64,000 nucleotides of DNA from Eukaryota sp. TZLM1-RC (lineage: Eukaryota > Metamonada: BaSk clade), in NCBI GenBank assembly GCA_040285825.1, contig JAUPSS010000006.1:744001-808000 (forward strand), read 5' to 3'. Position numbers and translations under genes: made by a program. Of this stretch, positions 32,853 to 42,649 are shown piece after piece. Position 1 is the first letter of the stretch; each line of letters starts with the position of its first letter. The notes below the pieces were generated by a model. That model saw nothing but the letters and a program-made list of their open reading frames with translations, did not search any database and was not told the DNA's origin.

Positions 32853-32987
32853 ATCAAAATGATCGTCAGAACAACCATTCAAAATCTCTATCACCAACTC
32901 TGTCCAGTCCAAAAAAGTTAAATTACCGAAAATGCCAATGACTACATTACCTCCACCAGTGAAACGATTTCACTTTAGTAATTCTTA
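32853..32987 (+). pseudogene. Diverged tail of the SPKKL ORF family
   Basis: Reads NDRQNNHSKSLSPTLSSPKKL and, after a frame change, LPKMPMTTLPPPVKRFHFSNS with a TAA. It matches the C-terminus of 9700-10020, and the following AT-rich 3' region also matches. Confidence 0.5.
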
Positions 32988-33179
32988 ATTGTAATAGTTT
33001 TTGTTTTTATAAATTGAATCTTATTAACTACTATTTGTACATTGATGTATTTTACAAACAATAAAATTCCAGTGTTTGTTTAATGTGCGGCAATACCCAC
33101 AATGTGAAAAAAATTAATTTGAGATTTAGGAATTTCTGTTATTCCGCACCTAATGAAAAACAATTTCTGAAATTTATGC

Positions 33180-33570
33180 TGCCGTATCAGCCACAAAAAC
33201 AACCTGGAATAATGGGAAATCTACAGCGGTAATATGAACACATTCATCCAACAATTTGTATTTATTAAAAGACGGTTTACCGCAATGCCGGGAACCCATG
33301 GACAGCCCTCAATTGTTTACCCTTTTAGATTTATCTTACAGGAGATCAGAAAAACAACTAACAATCAACTTGTCAGCACCTACGCAATCTGGATTGACGA
33401 ATTACCTGCAGGATAGAAAAATGTTAGAAAACTTAGCTTAATACTGTCTTAAACTGTTATCACATATAAACAACGCATCACAGCACATCGGTAAACTATA
33501 AATAAATGGAACATTTAACATTTTCTGTTGAGGTAAACAACTCCAGATTAATTCGAAAATAAAGATGATG
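33180..33570 (+). pseudogene. Diverged copy of the MPGTHGQPSIV segment
   Basis: Corresponds to 6,311-6,690 of unit A at clearly lower identity. The ORF 33234-33416 keeps GTHGQPSIV, TTNNQLV and YAIWIDELPAG, then stops. It is followed directly by the left end of a TIR element, an arrangement not seen in the tandem units. Confidence 0.4.
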
Positions 33571-33580
33571 TACGAATTAA

Positions 33581-35530
33581 ACCAACAAAGATCCAAAAAC
33601 ATGTAAACTATACAGACACATGTAATCAGATCTTTCTTGACAGTAACCAACCTTAAACAGTTAAAATCTGAATGATTGATGATAACTCAGTCGTTTATGT
33701 ATTTATGATCAGAGATTCAAAATAAAAAGAATTACTCTCAATATTTGGTGGAGACTCTCAAATTGAAAACAATAATGATGATGAATAGTACTCCTACAAT
33801 AGCATTTAAATAACGAACAACAACAACAACTACTTCATCAAAGCCAACATTAGATGTAACAAGGGTCTCTAGGGTTCATTACTAACTTCATCATCAGAAT
33901 CATCTAAACTTTAAGTGGCATTGGAAAATTTCAAGTTTAAATCGTGTTCACTCAAAAAACTTAAGGTTTACGGTAAATTACATCATAAGAACATGGTAAA
34001 TAACTAAAGCCCAAACCAGTGAAAATCATTCTTAATGAGGAATTTTAGTTAGTTCAATAATAATTAAATCTGAATAAAGAATTAAGATTTCTACTCAAAA
34101 CCATGTTCTAAGTTCAAGTACCACCTTCTCCAACAAATTAACAGTAGAACTCCCAGTGTTTGTGGGTTCAACTCTTTGTGGGAAATCATATGGGGTAATC
34201 ATCAGGGAATAGAGGGTGCAAATGTGATGAAAATCAGCAAGCTTAGGTCAATGAAATGTATAATGAAGTTTACTGGGAAATACAGGTGTGGAATGTACAC
34301 TGAATGACTGGTATTAATTTGAAGTAAAGTAGAATACAGTGTGGAGAAGGACGGTCGTGAATATCAAGTATCTTTCTTGGTAAAAATATCACAAACACAT
34401 CAAGAGAATGATCACGAAGGACATGTGATTCATTAGAGACACATTACCAGGATGATACGAAAGTAGAGGGATTGAACTGAAAGAATTACACCAAGAATGA
34501 AGAGAGTTGGTTTGGCAAGGTTTCAGAGAATATCTTGAAAGGATATCTGTAATGTTTACAGTTTCTGAAGGGTGTAAAAATATCCGATTGATCGGCTTCG
34601 ACAGAAGATTCAGAACGTAATATCCGAGGGTCGTCTAGGTTTAGATTGTGCTACGTCAATAACAGGATTCTTGAACTTTATAGACAGAATAATCAAGGCA
34701 ACTAGGCAACTATGTAAGTCTAAAAAATATGAAGTTATTGCTAAAAACATTTTGGTGTTGGAACAACATGAATGAATTTGAATGTATGAATTGACTCAAC
34801 CCTGTTCTCTTCACCATCATTATATCTCTTTTCTTTGATGGTGAGGAATCTAGATCCGTGGATCATTATTTATGCACCTCCTATACTATTCAGGGTGGAC
34901 GCTACCGATTCGGCGATCTTAACCTTCTGGTTCAATACTTGCTCGGTCTCTCATCCCACACTAATTCTCTTCGTTTTTGTTGCTTATGGGTGTATTACTA
35001 CCTTTCTCTACCATTTGATTAAGTTATCTTCCCTTTCCCCATTTGTAACATCGTCATCACCTCTATTTACTGAAAAATATGCTTTCGTTTCTATTTGACT
35101 TTCTCGTCGATCTGATGTTTTTCTTCATTTAATCTTGTTTAACTATCTGGAAAGCCACCCTCCTGGACTCGAACACTGTACGGATTTCTATTTTCTCATC
35201 GATTTTTCATTATTGTCGTACTGGTTCATCATAAACGCTGTTGATGTTGAATTTAGAATTTGACCAATGTTCAAATATTAGGTCAAAATGATTCAAATTA
35301 TTAAGTTTTTACATTTGCTACATCTCAGTTTTGATTTTAAGGATGCTGTTATAAGTTGTCATTTCATCTGCCCTGGGAATAGTTTATTAACATTTACGAT
35401 TACTGACTTTGATATTGTTCAGTATGAATCTTATACAGGTTTATTTGCGTTGAAAATTTTCAAATGTGATTCAAATTATTCTTTGTTAAATTTACAAGTA
35501 TATATTTACAAGTTTAAATTTATTGCTGTT
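33581..35530. mobile_element. Long-TIR element, diverged, right end missing
   Basis: The left TIR (33,581-33,765) and interior match 10,398-12,160 at lower identity, including a one-mismatch version of the CCGATCGATCGG palindrome near 34,585. The right inverted repeat is absent; similarity fades at about 35,530. The hydrophobic frames 34835-35098 and 35288-35539 correspond to those in the tandem units. Confidence 0.55.
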
Positions 35531-35539
35531 TTTCAATGA

Positions 35540-36300
35540 ATGTAATAAACCTAATATCCAACGTTTTTTCAATGATACATAGCAAATATACTGATAAAAC
35601 ACAACAAAAGATGGTAAGAAAACCATCTGAAATAAAAAAATAGCATGTTGTTCTTGAAGTCAGCTAACTTGAATTTCAACTCTTTTGTGTACCTTGATTC
35701 TATGCTGTTTTATTATTAGCATTTGTAATTGTTGACGGTAAATAATTGAACATAAATTTGATTTTATTGAACTAAATAAATGACAAATTAATTGAAATTT
35801 AGAATTTAGAATTCTTCTCTGTCAAGGTAATTGTCACGATTCATCAAGTCCTAAATTTAATCCATAACTTTGACCGAATAATCATGAACTATTTTAATAT
35901 GTGCATAATTTGAAATATGATTGAAAAAGAAGAAGAGTTAAAATTCAGCTGAGGTTCGCTATTTGAGTGGGTTGTGAGCACATTTCTTTACTCACCCAGT
36001 TTTCACCCAACTCACAAAACGCTCTTTCACAAGTTATACATAGCCTTTATTGACACACAAGCAGGATTAATCCCGTCTGTAATTCTATATCAGTTCGTCT
36101 TGTACACAATAAGATCCACCTTCTCTTTAAAAAGAAGTGATATGATGTAATCACAACAGCTTGATAAACAGAGACCTTTAACGTCTTACATTAACCTTCC
36201 TTCTTTTGAGAGAGTGCCTATATCAATAAACTTTTGTATCAATCAGCTTTTTCATTTCCATAATTATTAACAAAACCAACAAGCAGACAGTCACTATTAT
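35540..36300. other. AT-rich stretch with no recognised feature
   Basis: No ORF above 60 codons, and no repeat shared with the rest of the window was noticed. Confidence 0.4.
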
Positions 36301-36394
36301 GTATGAAAATATACATGCGACATGTTGTTGTCTTCACAGGGTCTTGCGTCCTTAATGGGCCAAGCATCTAAAAACACAAAACTTAGGACCTGTT

Positions 36395-36955
36395 ATGCAA
36401 CAGCAATTACTGTAGCCAATAGAAGATTCACCCCTGTTCCCGCTCAAGCGACTCTAGTGTGCCCCTAGCTGGAACATACTGGTCGAGATGTAATCTCCGA
36501 CTATGTAAAGACACTTAGAGTGTTCGCGTCCCGTATGTCTAACCATCCATTAAAAAAGTGACTATTCATCAGTTGATGCATGTATTATTGTTTTGTGGAT
36601 GTAAGAACTTGAAAACAAACACAATTTAAAAGTAACTGAATCTCAAAAATCAATCATTCTTGCTTGTCTGTGGATTTTATACTTCCAGTAAAGTCTACGA
36701 AATCATGGACACGTGTCTGTTCTCTTCATCAGTTCTTTGAGCGGACAGTGTGTGATTATGTTGATGGACATCTGACCAAGGTGATTACCATGGCTCAACC
36801 AAAAGTTAGACATCCATTCAACAGACCTGGCAAAGGTCATGCGTTTGAAAAGCTCCAGTGAATTTCTACACATGGCCGTTTGCTGTCTTGTTCATGTCAA
36901 GAACAGGTCGTCATCATGCACTACCCACTAGTAGGCCTCTCCAACAACTAGTGAA
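36395..36955 (+). pseudogene. Diverged copy of family X, plus strand
   Basis: Contains VANRRFTPVPA near 36,411, then the ORF 36664-36861 (QPKVRHPFNRPGKGHAFEKLQ), a TGA, and ISTHGRLLSCSC through MHYPLVGLSNN and TAG. It is the counterpart of 28,207-28,545(-), with an extra ~130 bp of sequence between the first two blocks. It lies just upstream of the 37 kb ORF pair. Confidence 0.45.
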
Positions 36956-37060
36956 TGCAAGGTGTCGCCAGCAGCTCCTAGTTGATGGGCTTGTGTCTTG
37001 AAAGCTCATCTTTTTCTTCCGTCATCAGCTCCCACTCTTTCACAGTTTGACCAATATTCT

Positions 37061-37777
37061 TGATCCTTGATCTCTATCGAAGACGAAAAGACCCCTTTCC
37101 ACCAAATAGCTAGTTATGACCCAGAAGAACGCTTCAGAGGACTCCCAGCTAGACTCAGAACCGCTTCCTACTTAGAAATGGCTTCATATTATAACCCTGA
37201 TAGTCGATCCTTGCCTTGTCCATGTCAAGCCGGACATGGTTTCCACTATTGCCCTGGCGAGGTACGTTTCTGTGAAGTTGTTGATGATAAATATTATACT
37301 GAAGTAGGAAACAATAACCCTGACACCATGCTTACCCATATCAAGGAACCAGTATCACCGATTATAGACAAAATCAATGTTTCACAAGCCGTTATACCCT
37401 TTGTCCCAATCCCGCTTATCTGTTATGACGCTAAGACCCTTCTATACCCTCCAAACTTGATCTTCCCCTTCTGTCCAATCGAAACCTTTTTCAACCTCCA
37501 TGCCATTGATACTCCACCTTCATGGTATTCCCTTAATCATCGCGACGCCAGCAGGCTTTTGACTGCTACCGCCCTTCGTTCCGAATCAGATCCATTCGCC
37601 ATTCTTAACTCCCTGAAACATTTTTCTTTACTCGATCGTAGGGACATCGATAACATTCAAAATGGATCCTCTCCTTATCATTTTATTCTCTCTACTGACA
37701 TGCTTTATTTATCAACATGTGTTTCCTCTTTCCAAGTCAAAAGATCCTTACGCCTCTGTCGCTCATATGTACCCTGA
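37061..37777 (+). CDS. ORF of unknown function upstream of Gypsy integrase
   Basis: Open from just after a TGA at 37,061 (first possible starts TTG 37,067 or ATG 37,178), 236 codons. It has less AT-rich codon use than the neighbouring debris, like the real Gypsy ORFs. It contains a Cys-rich LPCPCQAGHGFHYCPGEVRFC, a proline-rich middle, and YSLNHRDASRLLTATALRSESDPFA. It does not match RT, RNase H or the H2C2 finger expected upstream of integrase. It may be an accessory/Env-like or Gag-like part, or host sequence captured in the element; I cannot tell. Confidence 0.45.
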
Positions 37778-38018
37778 TACCCCAATTCACCCAAAGATCC
37801 ATAATCGTTCTATTCCGATAGCTGATATCATCCAACACGGAAACTGGAATAACCGTCTTTATTTCTATGACCCAACTCTCCCTGCTCGCTCATATCTCCC
37901 TGAAGTGATTCCGCCGAATGCTTTCTTCATAAAACTTAACTGCTTCCCTGCCTGTGTAACCTTAGGACAGTTAATTAACAATATCGAACCCCTGCATCTA
38001 GCTCCCCACAATATCTAG
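37662..38018 (+). CDS. Overlapping ORF with N-terminal membrane segment
   Basis: ATG 37,662, frame +1 relative to 37,061-37,777, overlapping it by 116 bp. The first ~23 residues (MDPLLIILFSLLTCFIYQHVF) are a textbook signal anchor. Then comes a hydrophilic region (SKSKDPYASVAHMYPDTPIH; DIIQHGNWNNRLYFYDPTLPARSYLPE). It ends in TAG at 38,016-38,018, and the same frame continues as integrase. Either a true second gene or the continuation of the upstream ORF after a frameshift. No catalytic Asp of the integrase is visible here. Confidence 0.45.
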   Translation: MDPLLIILFSLLTCFIYQHVFPLSKSKDPYASVAHMYPDTPIHPKIHNRSIPIADIIQHGNWNNRLYFYDPTLPARSYLPEVIPPNAFFIKLNCFPACVTLGQLINNIEPLHLAPHNI

Positions 38019-38915
38019 CACGCAATATTTGGAGCGCCGAAGTCAATCCATTCAGATAATGGTACTGAGTTCTGTAACGCTGTCTTCGCCTCGTTATGTC
38101 AACTCTTAAACATAACCCATACCACCTCCATTCCACACTTTCCCCAATCCAATGGTTTGGTTGAAAGACAACACCGTTTCATCCTCCAGAATCTAAGGAA
38201 GATTCTTCTGGACTTTGCTGATTACGAAAATTGGTCTGATTACCTCCCGTTCTGCCAAATGATAGCTAATAGCTATCACCGAAAATCCCTCAACGCAAGT
38301 CCTTATGAACTCATGTTTGGATCCGATGTTTCCCCCAGATTGCTACCCTCTGAAGTTCTACAAGCCTTGTCACCTAAACCAGATAACTTAGATGTCCCTG
38401 AATACATGTTATTCCTAGCCAATCTGTCTGCCCAGGTTCAAGACAAATGGAATGCTGTCCCAACACCTGACCTGCCCGATATAGATCCTCCGGAACCTAC
38501 GTACAAACCTAAAGTTGGATCCCGAGTTTTCATTTTACGAGAAACTCCAAGCAAGTTACATGGTCATTATGTAGGTCCTTTTATCGTGAAAGAAATCTTA
38601 ACTCGAAGTTCTCTCGTAGTTCAAAACCCGGTTACACGAACACAACTGAAGACTTCCATCCATTTACTCAAACCCTGTTTATCCTCCCTGCCTGATAATA
38701 TTCTGAATGCGTACGTTGCTGCCGACGCTGGTGAACTATTAGTCGATGCCATTCTAGATGTTTCCAATGGTCAAGCTACCATCTTATGGTCTGACGGAAC
38801 TCAAACTATCCAGCCAGAAGTTACCGTAAAGAACACCACCGCTTATCACCGGTTTATGAAGATGATGAGCCTTGACAAACCCAGAAGAAGAGGAAAAAGA
38901 AGAAAGAAGAGGTAG
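38019..38915 (+). CDS. Ty3/Gypsy integrase (DDE core, second half) with GPY/F domain
   Basis: Open from 38,019. The core reads FGAPKSIHSDNGTEF, with the second catalytic Asp at 38,055, then HFPQSNGLVERQHRF with the catalytic Glu at 38,163. That gives 35 residues between, as in D,D(35)E integrases. NWSDYLPFCQMIANSYHRKS and SPYELMFG follow. A GPY/F domain (FILRETPSKLHGHYVGPF) lies at about 38,525-38,585, then a conserved tail with VDAILDVSNGQATILWSDGTQ (broken here for length) and a Lys/Arg-rich end (RRRGKRRKKR). The N-terminal HHCC finger and first Asp are missing or replaced. It stops at TAG 38,913, one base block before the LTR. Confidence 0.85.
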   Translation, partial: HAIFGAPKSIHSDNGTEFCNAVFASLCQLLNITHTTSIPHFPQSNGLVERQHRFILQNLRKILLDFADYENWSDYLPFCQMIANSYHRKSLNASPYELMFGSDVSPRLLPSEVLQALSPKPDNLDVPEYMLFLANLSAQVQDKWNAVPTPDLPDIDPPEPTYKPKVGSRVFILRETPSKLHGHYVGPFIVKEILTRSSLVVQNPVTRTQLKTSIHLLKPCLSSLPDNILNAYVAADAGELLVDAILDVSNGQATILWSDGTQTIQPEVTVKNTTAYHRFMKMMSLDKPRRRGKRRKKR

Positions 38916-39099
38916 TGTAGGCTCATGCCAATATAGGTTATAGTTATATTTGTGTATTAGTAGTTACAGTATCACGTGATGCCACGTCATCACTTATTTA
39001 TCTAGACTCTTGTTCAAATTCTCCTGATTATTCACACCCTTGTAATAAACACCCTGATTTCCGTTTATTACCTCGATGCATCCCCATATTGACCCAACA
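38916..39099 (+). repeat. Gypsy 3' LTR, 184 bp
   Basis: Begins TGTAGGCT right after the purine-rich tract agaagaaagaagaggtag and ends ACCCAACA. TGT-x-GG...CCAACA are short inverted ends as expected for LTRs. It contains a polyadenylation signal-like ataaa near 39,050 and cacgtcatc (inverse of the gatgacgtg of the other LTR-like blocks). No matching 5' LTR was found upstream, so the element is 5' truncated or rearranged. Confidence 0.55.
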
Positions 39100-39458
39100 C
39101 CACCAATTAAGTATGATCATCATCGTCTGATTTACTTTGATGGTCACTCAACCTGCTTGTTTGAAATTATTAATAGTTGTAATCCCTATCACTATATCAA
39201 TAAGAAAGTATCACGTCATCTGTAGTTTAAATTTGTGCTTTGTTTTGATTTTATGATTTTCATAACTCTTTTAGTAAACATCTGTTTTATTTATTTATGT
39301 TTATGACCAATAGTGCACGTTAGACAACAGTAATTACTTCAGCTGTGCTCCCTTGTCCTAAGACTTGTATCATTGGCTGCGACCTTGTCAGGAAGCTTGG
39401 AATCCTTACAGAGGACTAGCTATTATTGAACAGATGAGAGAGAAACATACAACTCATG
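39100..39458 (+). repeat. Diverged copy of 7,430-7,770 region
   Basis: Non-coding, matching the stretch before the RT N-terminus in the tandem units (tagttgtaa-ccctatcactatatcaa; gtgcacgt-a-acaacag). Confidence 0.5.
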
Positions 39459-39870
39459 GAAGATGAAGCCATTCCTGATCAGTTCATCGCTCCGTCCGAT
39501 CTAGTCTCTGCCCTATCCTCGTGAGCTGATTTAGAGAAAGCCACATTTTTCCTAAATGATACCAAACTGGATGCTCCATCAAGGATTTGCTGTTTGAGTA
39601 TCCCAAAATATTTTCAAGGTTATCCGCTATTAAAGGAACTGAATGTCCTCCGATGAGAATCCGTTTTCATGACGAGACAAAAATAGTATCGAAGAAGTTC
39701 CGCTACTTACCCCCTGATAAGCTGACATTCGCTAATGAGGGAATGGACGTCCTAATCAATGATTGTTTTGCTGTCCCATAGGATGGCTCTTGGAGCTTTC
39801 CTAACTGTTAAGTACATCACCCTGGTAAGCCGCCACGCCTCATCGTCAAAGGTATACCTAATAACAGAAA
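39459..39870 (+). pseudogene. Gypsy pol: linker and RT N-terminus
   Basis: MEDEAIPDQFIAPSDLVSAL, a TGA, ADLEKATFFLND, a frame change, then LLFEYPKIFSRL, MRIRFHDETKIVSKKF, YLPPDKLTFANEGMDVLIND and, after a TAG, DGSWSFPNC. This is the best version of the segment also found in the tandem units. It matches the part of Gypsy Pol between protease and RT palm (the P-P-x-K and GMDVLI-x-D features). No palm follows; gag of a different copy starts within 200 bp. Confidence 0.65.
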
Positions 39871-39999
39871 CCCTAGCTAGTAACACTCATTATTAACAGC
39901 TTCAACCAAGGTATAAACAAGAAATCCTGAGAAAAGATATCTGTGACTCATCACATTCTTCTCATAACATGCAGCAACAACAGCAAACTCAGAACAAAT

Positions 40000-40300
40000 A
40001 GAAGAACGACGGGCTAACGGACCCGGATCCAACCTCCTCTTTCAAAAAAGAAACAGTTGATAGAGCTGACGAGGTCCCTCCTTCTGCGAATATAAATGTC
40101 AAAGGAACATGGGTGAACCCAGATCCCACCTCTCCTTTTGAACAAAACGTGGTACAATAGATAACGAGAATAGACACGGCTCCCTCTCCATTCTCAAATG
40201 TAGAATCCAGTAAGCAGATGGATGTAGATCCCACCTTACACACAACAACCCCTTCCTCCCTACCCTACCCTTGGAAGGTATGATGAATTTCATGCTCAAC
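40000..40300 (+). pseudogene. Gypsy gag N-terminal repeat region, broken
   Basis: One frame reads NPDPTSPFEQNVV and DTAPSPFSNVESSK, with DPDPTSSFKKETVD upstream: short P/S/D-rich repeats like those of the gag N-terminus at 61,480. Stops interrupt it. The opposite-strand frames 39989-40243 and 40099-40299 look like shadows. Confidence 0.4.
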
Positions 40301-40885
40301 TAGATGGCATGGAAGGGGAAGACGACTCCAAAGATGGATTCTACGAGCTTTTGAGAAAAGACAAGGAAGCCTACCTCAAACCAACAGAGTTTTGTTTGTT
40401 TGAGCAGCTCCCTCATCTATGGAGTTCAATTCAAAAAAGAGACACAAACATTCGTTTCATGACCCTTGATTTCGTTGGCGATACCCACAATGATATTTGA
40501 AATCCCCCTAGACATTCCATGAAAGAAATTGAACTCATTAAGCTTTGGACAAGCTCAGTAGAGAAGCAAAACGATGTTCCAGACTCTCGGGAACGGACAA
40601 ACGGATCAACGAGATCATGGTCACTCTAATCAAAGAAATTTTGATGTACTCTTCATTCGTGATCTGGATATCAATTTACCAATTATCCTGGCTGCTGAAT
40701 ACATGAGTTGGTGTTCAGCCAGATCCTTCGATGAGCAAAGGGCTAACATCAGTGATAGCTATCAACAACATATGGGTCACTATGTTAGAGCAAACCCAAA
40801 GAACAATAAACGAATAGGCAAATTTAAGCATGCGTTCCAGCGTCGCCCCTGCTCAACTCAGCAAAAGGAGCAAGTCACAAATTAA
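40270..40885 (+). pseudogene. Gypsy gag, matrix/capsid region, frameshifted
   Basis: Frames 40309-40500 (GFYELLRKDKEAYLKPTEF) and 40574-40885 (FIRDLDINLPIILAAEYMSW; HMGHYVRANPKNNKR) lie directly upstream of, and in different frames from, the zinc-knuckle ORF. Their order and helical character fit Gag, but the capsid signature is weaker than at 59,697. At least two frame changes separate them. Confidence 0.45.
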
Positions 40886-41258
40886 GAAAGAAAGTGATGA
40901 AGCTGGTCCCTGTAGATTCTGTGGTATTCCAGGCCACACTATAAATGAATGTTCTGACCCTGATTGCCAGCGATCCGAGCAATGGCGAGATGCCAACCCA
41001 GATGCAGTTCAAACATATTTGGCAAGAAGAATTAGTAGCAGTAGAGGCAGAGGTAGACGTAGAGGAAGAGGCAAGGGCCCTTCCAGCAGTAATAAACGTG
41101 CACATAAATATCCACTGTTTACTATAGAGCAGGATAGCTCTCCAACATGTAATACATCAAAGCAACGTTCCAGCAAATGTTCATTGTTTTCAATAGAGCA
41201 AAACAGCTCTACAACATGTAAAACACCAACGAAACAAACCTCAGTCTCCAACCAGTAG
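40830..41258 (+). CDS. Gypsy gag C-terminus: CCHC zinc knuckle and basic tail
   Basis: 142 codons. CRFCGIPGHTINEC (40,913-40,954) is a CX2CX4HX4C knuckle, the nucleic-acid-binding motif of retroviral and Gypsy nucleocapsids. An Arg/Gly-rich run (SSRGRGRRRGRGKG) and two ~24-residue repeats follow (LFTIEQDSSPTCNTSK and LFSIEQNSSTTCKTPTK). It ends at TAG 41,256-41,258. The protease frame continues in the same phase right after this single stop, so gag and pol are separated by one amber codon only. Confidence 0.75.
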   Translation: MRSSVAPAQLSKRSKSQIKKESDEAGPCRFCGIPGHTINECSDPDCQRSEQWRDANPDAVQTYLARRISSSRGRGRRRGRGKGPSSSNKRAHKYPLFTIEQDSSPTCNTSKQRSSKCSLFSIEQNSSTTCKTPTKQTSVSNQ

Positions 41259-41862
41259 ATTAAGTGTTTAACTAATCCTTTAACTACCCAGAATCTTAAA
41301 TCAGCTAAAACAATCGAAACACCAAATAAACCTTGTTTCAATTATGAGTTCGACTCAAACCCAGACTCAGAGTCCCACAGCGATATATTCATGGTTCGCA
41401 CCTCAGATGTCGCACGCATAAATCTAAAATTTAATTTTTTAATAAATAATTGCAAAATAGAAGGGATCATCGACTCTGGAACTTCGATATCAGTCATCAA
41501 TGTTGACTTAGCAGAGAAATACAACTTGGTAAAGACAAACCATTGCATAAATTTTAAGTCTGCAAACAACATCATGTCAAAGTCTTTAGGATCAGCAGAA
41601 GGCACTCTGAGCTTCAGACTCGGTACTGTAACCCAACTAGTTCATGTGAAACATAGCTTGCCCATTATTCCTGGCAACAATATGTTACTGATTGGTAGAG
41701 ATCTGTTGCATCACCTAGGCTTATTGAACGATGAAGACCTCTTCATCAAGATGGATGAGGAACATCGTACATTACTTCTACCTGAGGCTGAATTCGACCA
41801 TCGAATCTCCATAGTCTCAGATGTCGTCAACGTCCCCAGACGTTGGTTGGAGCACATACAGT
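41259..41862 (+). CDS. Gypsy aspartic protease
   Basis: In frame with gag past one TAG. After a 44-codon linker and ATG 41,391 comes the retropepsin fold: GIIDSGTSISVI with catalytic Asp at 41,472, a helix DLAEKYNLV, ANNIMSKSLGSAEG, a flap-side strand and the HSLPIIPGNN region, then LLIGRDLLHHLGL. All residues expected for an active subunit are present, in contrast to the DSA copy at 32,170. The recognisable Gypsy sequence ends near RRWLEHIQF (about 41,862), where LINE-B sequence begins in the same frame. Confidence 0.75.
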
Positions 41863-42225
41863 TTTCTGGTTGTACTATTAACCTCGACTATCCATCATTT
41901 TCAAAATATTTGTATGACCTTGATGTTGCTATTAATAAAATTGCACCAGAAATTTGGTGTCAATGTTTTCCCGACTCAGTTCAAGATAATCCTCCACGAA
42001 ATTTAGTTAATTTAAGGAATTGTGTGAAGAAGCTTTAACAAAAACTGACAGTAATATTTGAAGGCCTGGATTATGAAGTACGTCTTGGCATGGCCAAACA
42101 GAAAAATCCCGCTTCTACAGATTTTTTACTGGATGTTTGTGATAGTTCTGCCTCTTGTTTAATTAATCAAGTACCAGGAATTTATGGTTTGTTTCTAGCT
42201 GACCCTTGCTTTTTATTATCTAGGC
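41863..42225 (+). pseudogene. LINE-B fragment inserted in frame in Gypsy pol
   Basis: The frame continues from the protease into sequence aligning with the LINE thumb-to-linker region: CFPDSVQDNPPRNLVNLRNCV matches RFPQSFNGNIPEKNVLNLKYTL of LINE-A (only parts quoted), then QKLTVIFEGLDYEVRLG and CLINQVPGIYGLFLADPCF match LINE-B at 53,330-53,160(-). A TAA at 42,036-42,038 interrupts it. Gypsy RT resumes at about 42,230. Same orientation and same phase as the Gypsy pol. Confidence 0.65.
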
Positions 42226-42400
42226 GTCTTCCATCGAACCATGAGTTCAGCTCTCCAGTATGTCTTGTGGTATATCCTGATCATCGTAAGCCTCGCCCTA
42301 CTGGTGATTACAGCGACAAGGACAGAGTCAACGTCTACACTGTTCCCGTTTAACCTAATCTCCCTAGAATATCCGATGTGCTATTTATTATTAATATCAT
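42226..42400 (+). pseudogene. Gypsy RT fragment (start of palm)
   Basis: SSPVCLVVYPDHRKPRPTGDYS then, after the TAA at 42,351, NLPRISDVL: the 'SPxVxVxKKDxxxRxxxDYRxLN...PxPRIxDxL' stretch of Gypsy RT. It then degenerates; no catalytic motifs follow. 42,400-42,650 shows no gene. Confidence 0.6.
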
Positions 42401-42649
42401 AATACTGGTATATTGCAATGATAATGGAGAATAATTAGGTTCACACGTCAGTGAGCAAAAGGCTGATCAGATTACAGTGAATCACCAAGGTGATATTTCT
42501 CATGTTTTTTCGTTTAGATCCGATGAAAGAACTTCATAAAGATGTGTGCTCTTCTTGATAATTCCACAAGACCCACAACAAAAATTTTGTTCTGTTCTGC
42601 TGAGGTGAAAAAGAAAACTTCAAATCAATTCAATAATAAAGTTGTTGGC

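Noticed and set aside
40875-41341. Minus-strand ORFs over gag (40875-41105, 41009-41341)
   Set aside because: Antisense shadows of the Arg/Gly-rich gag tail and its repeats.
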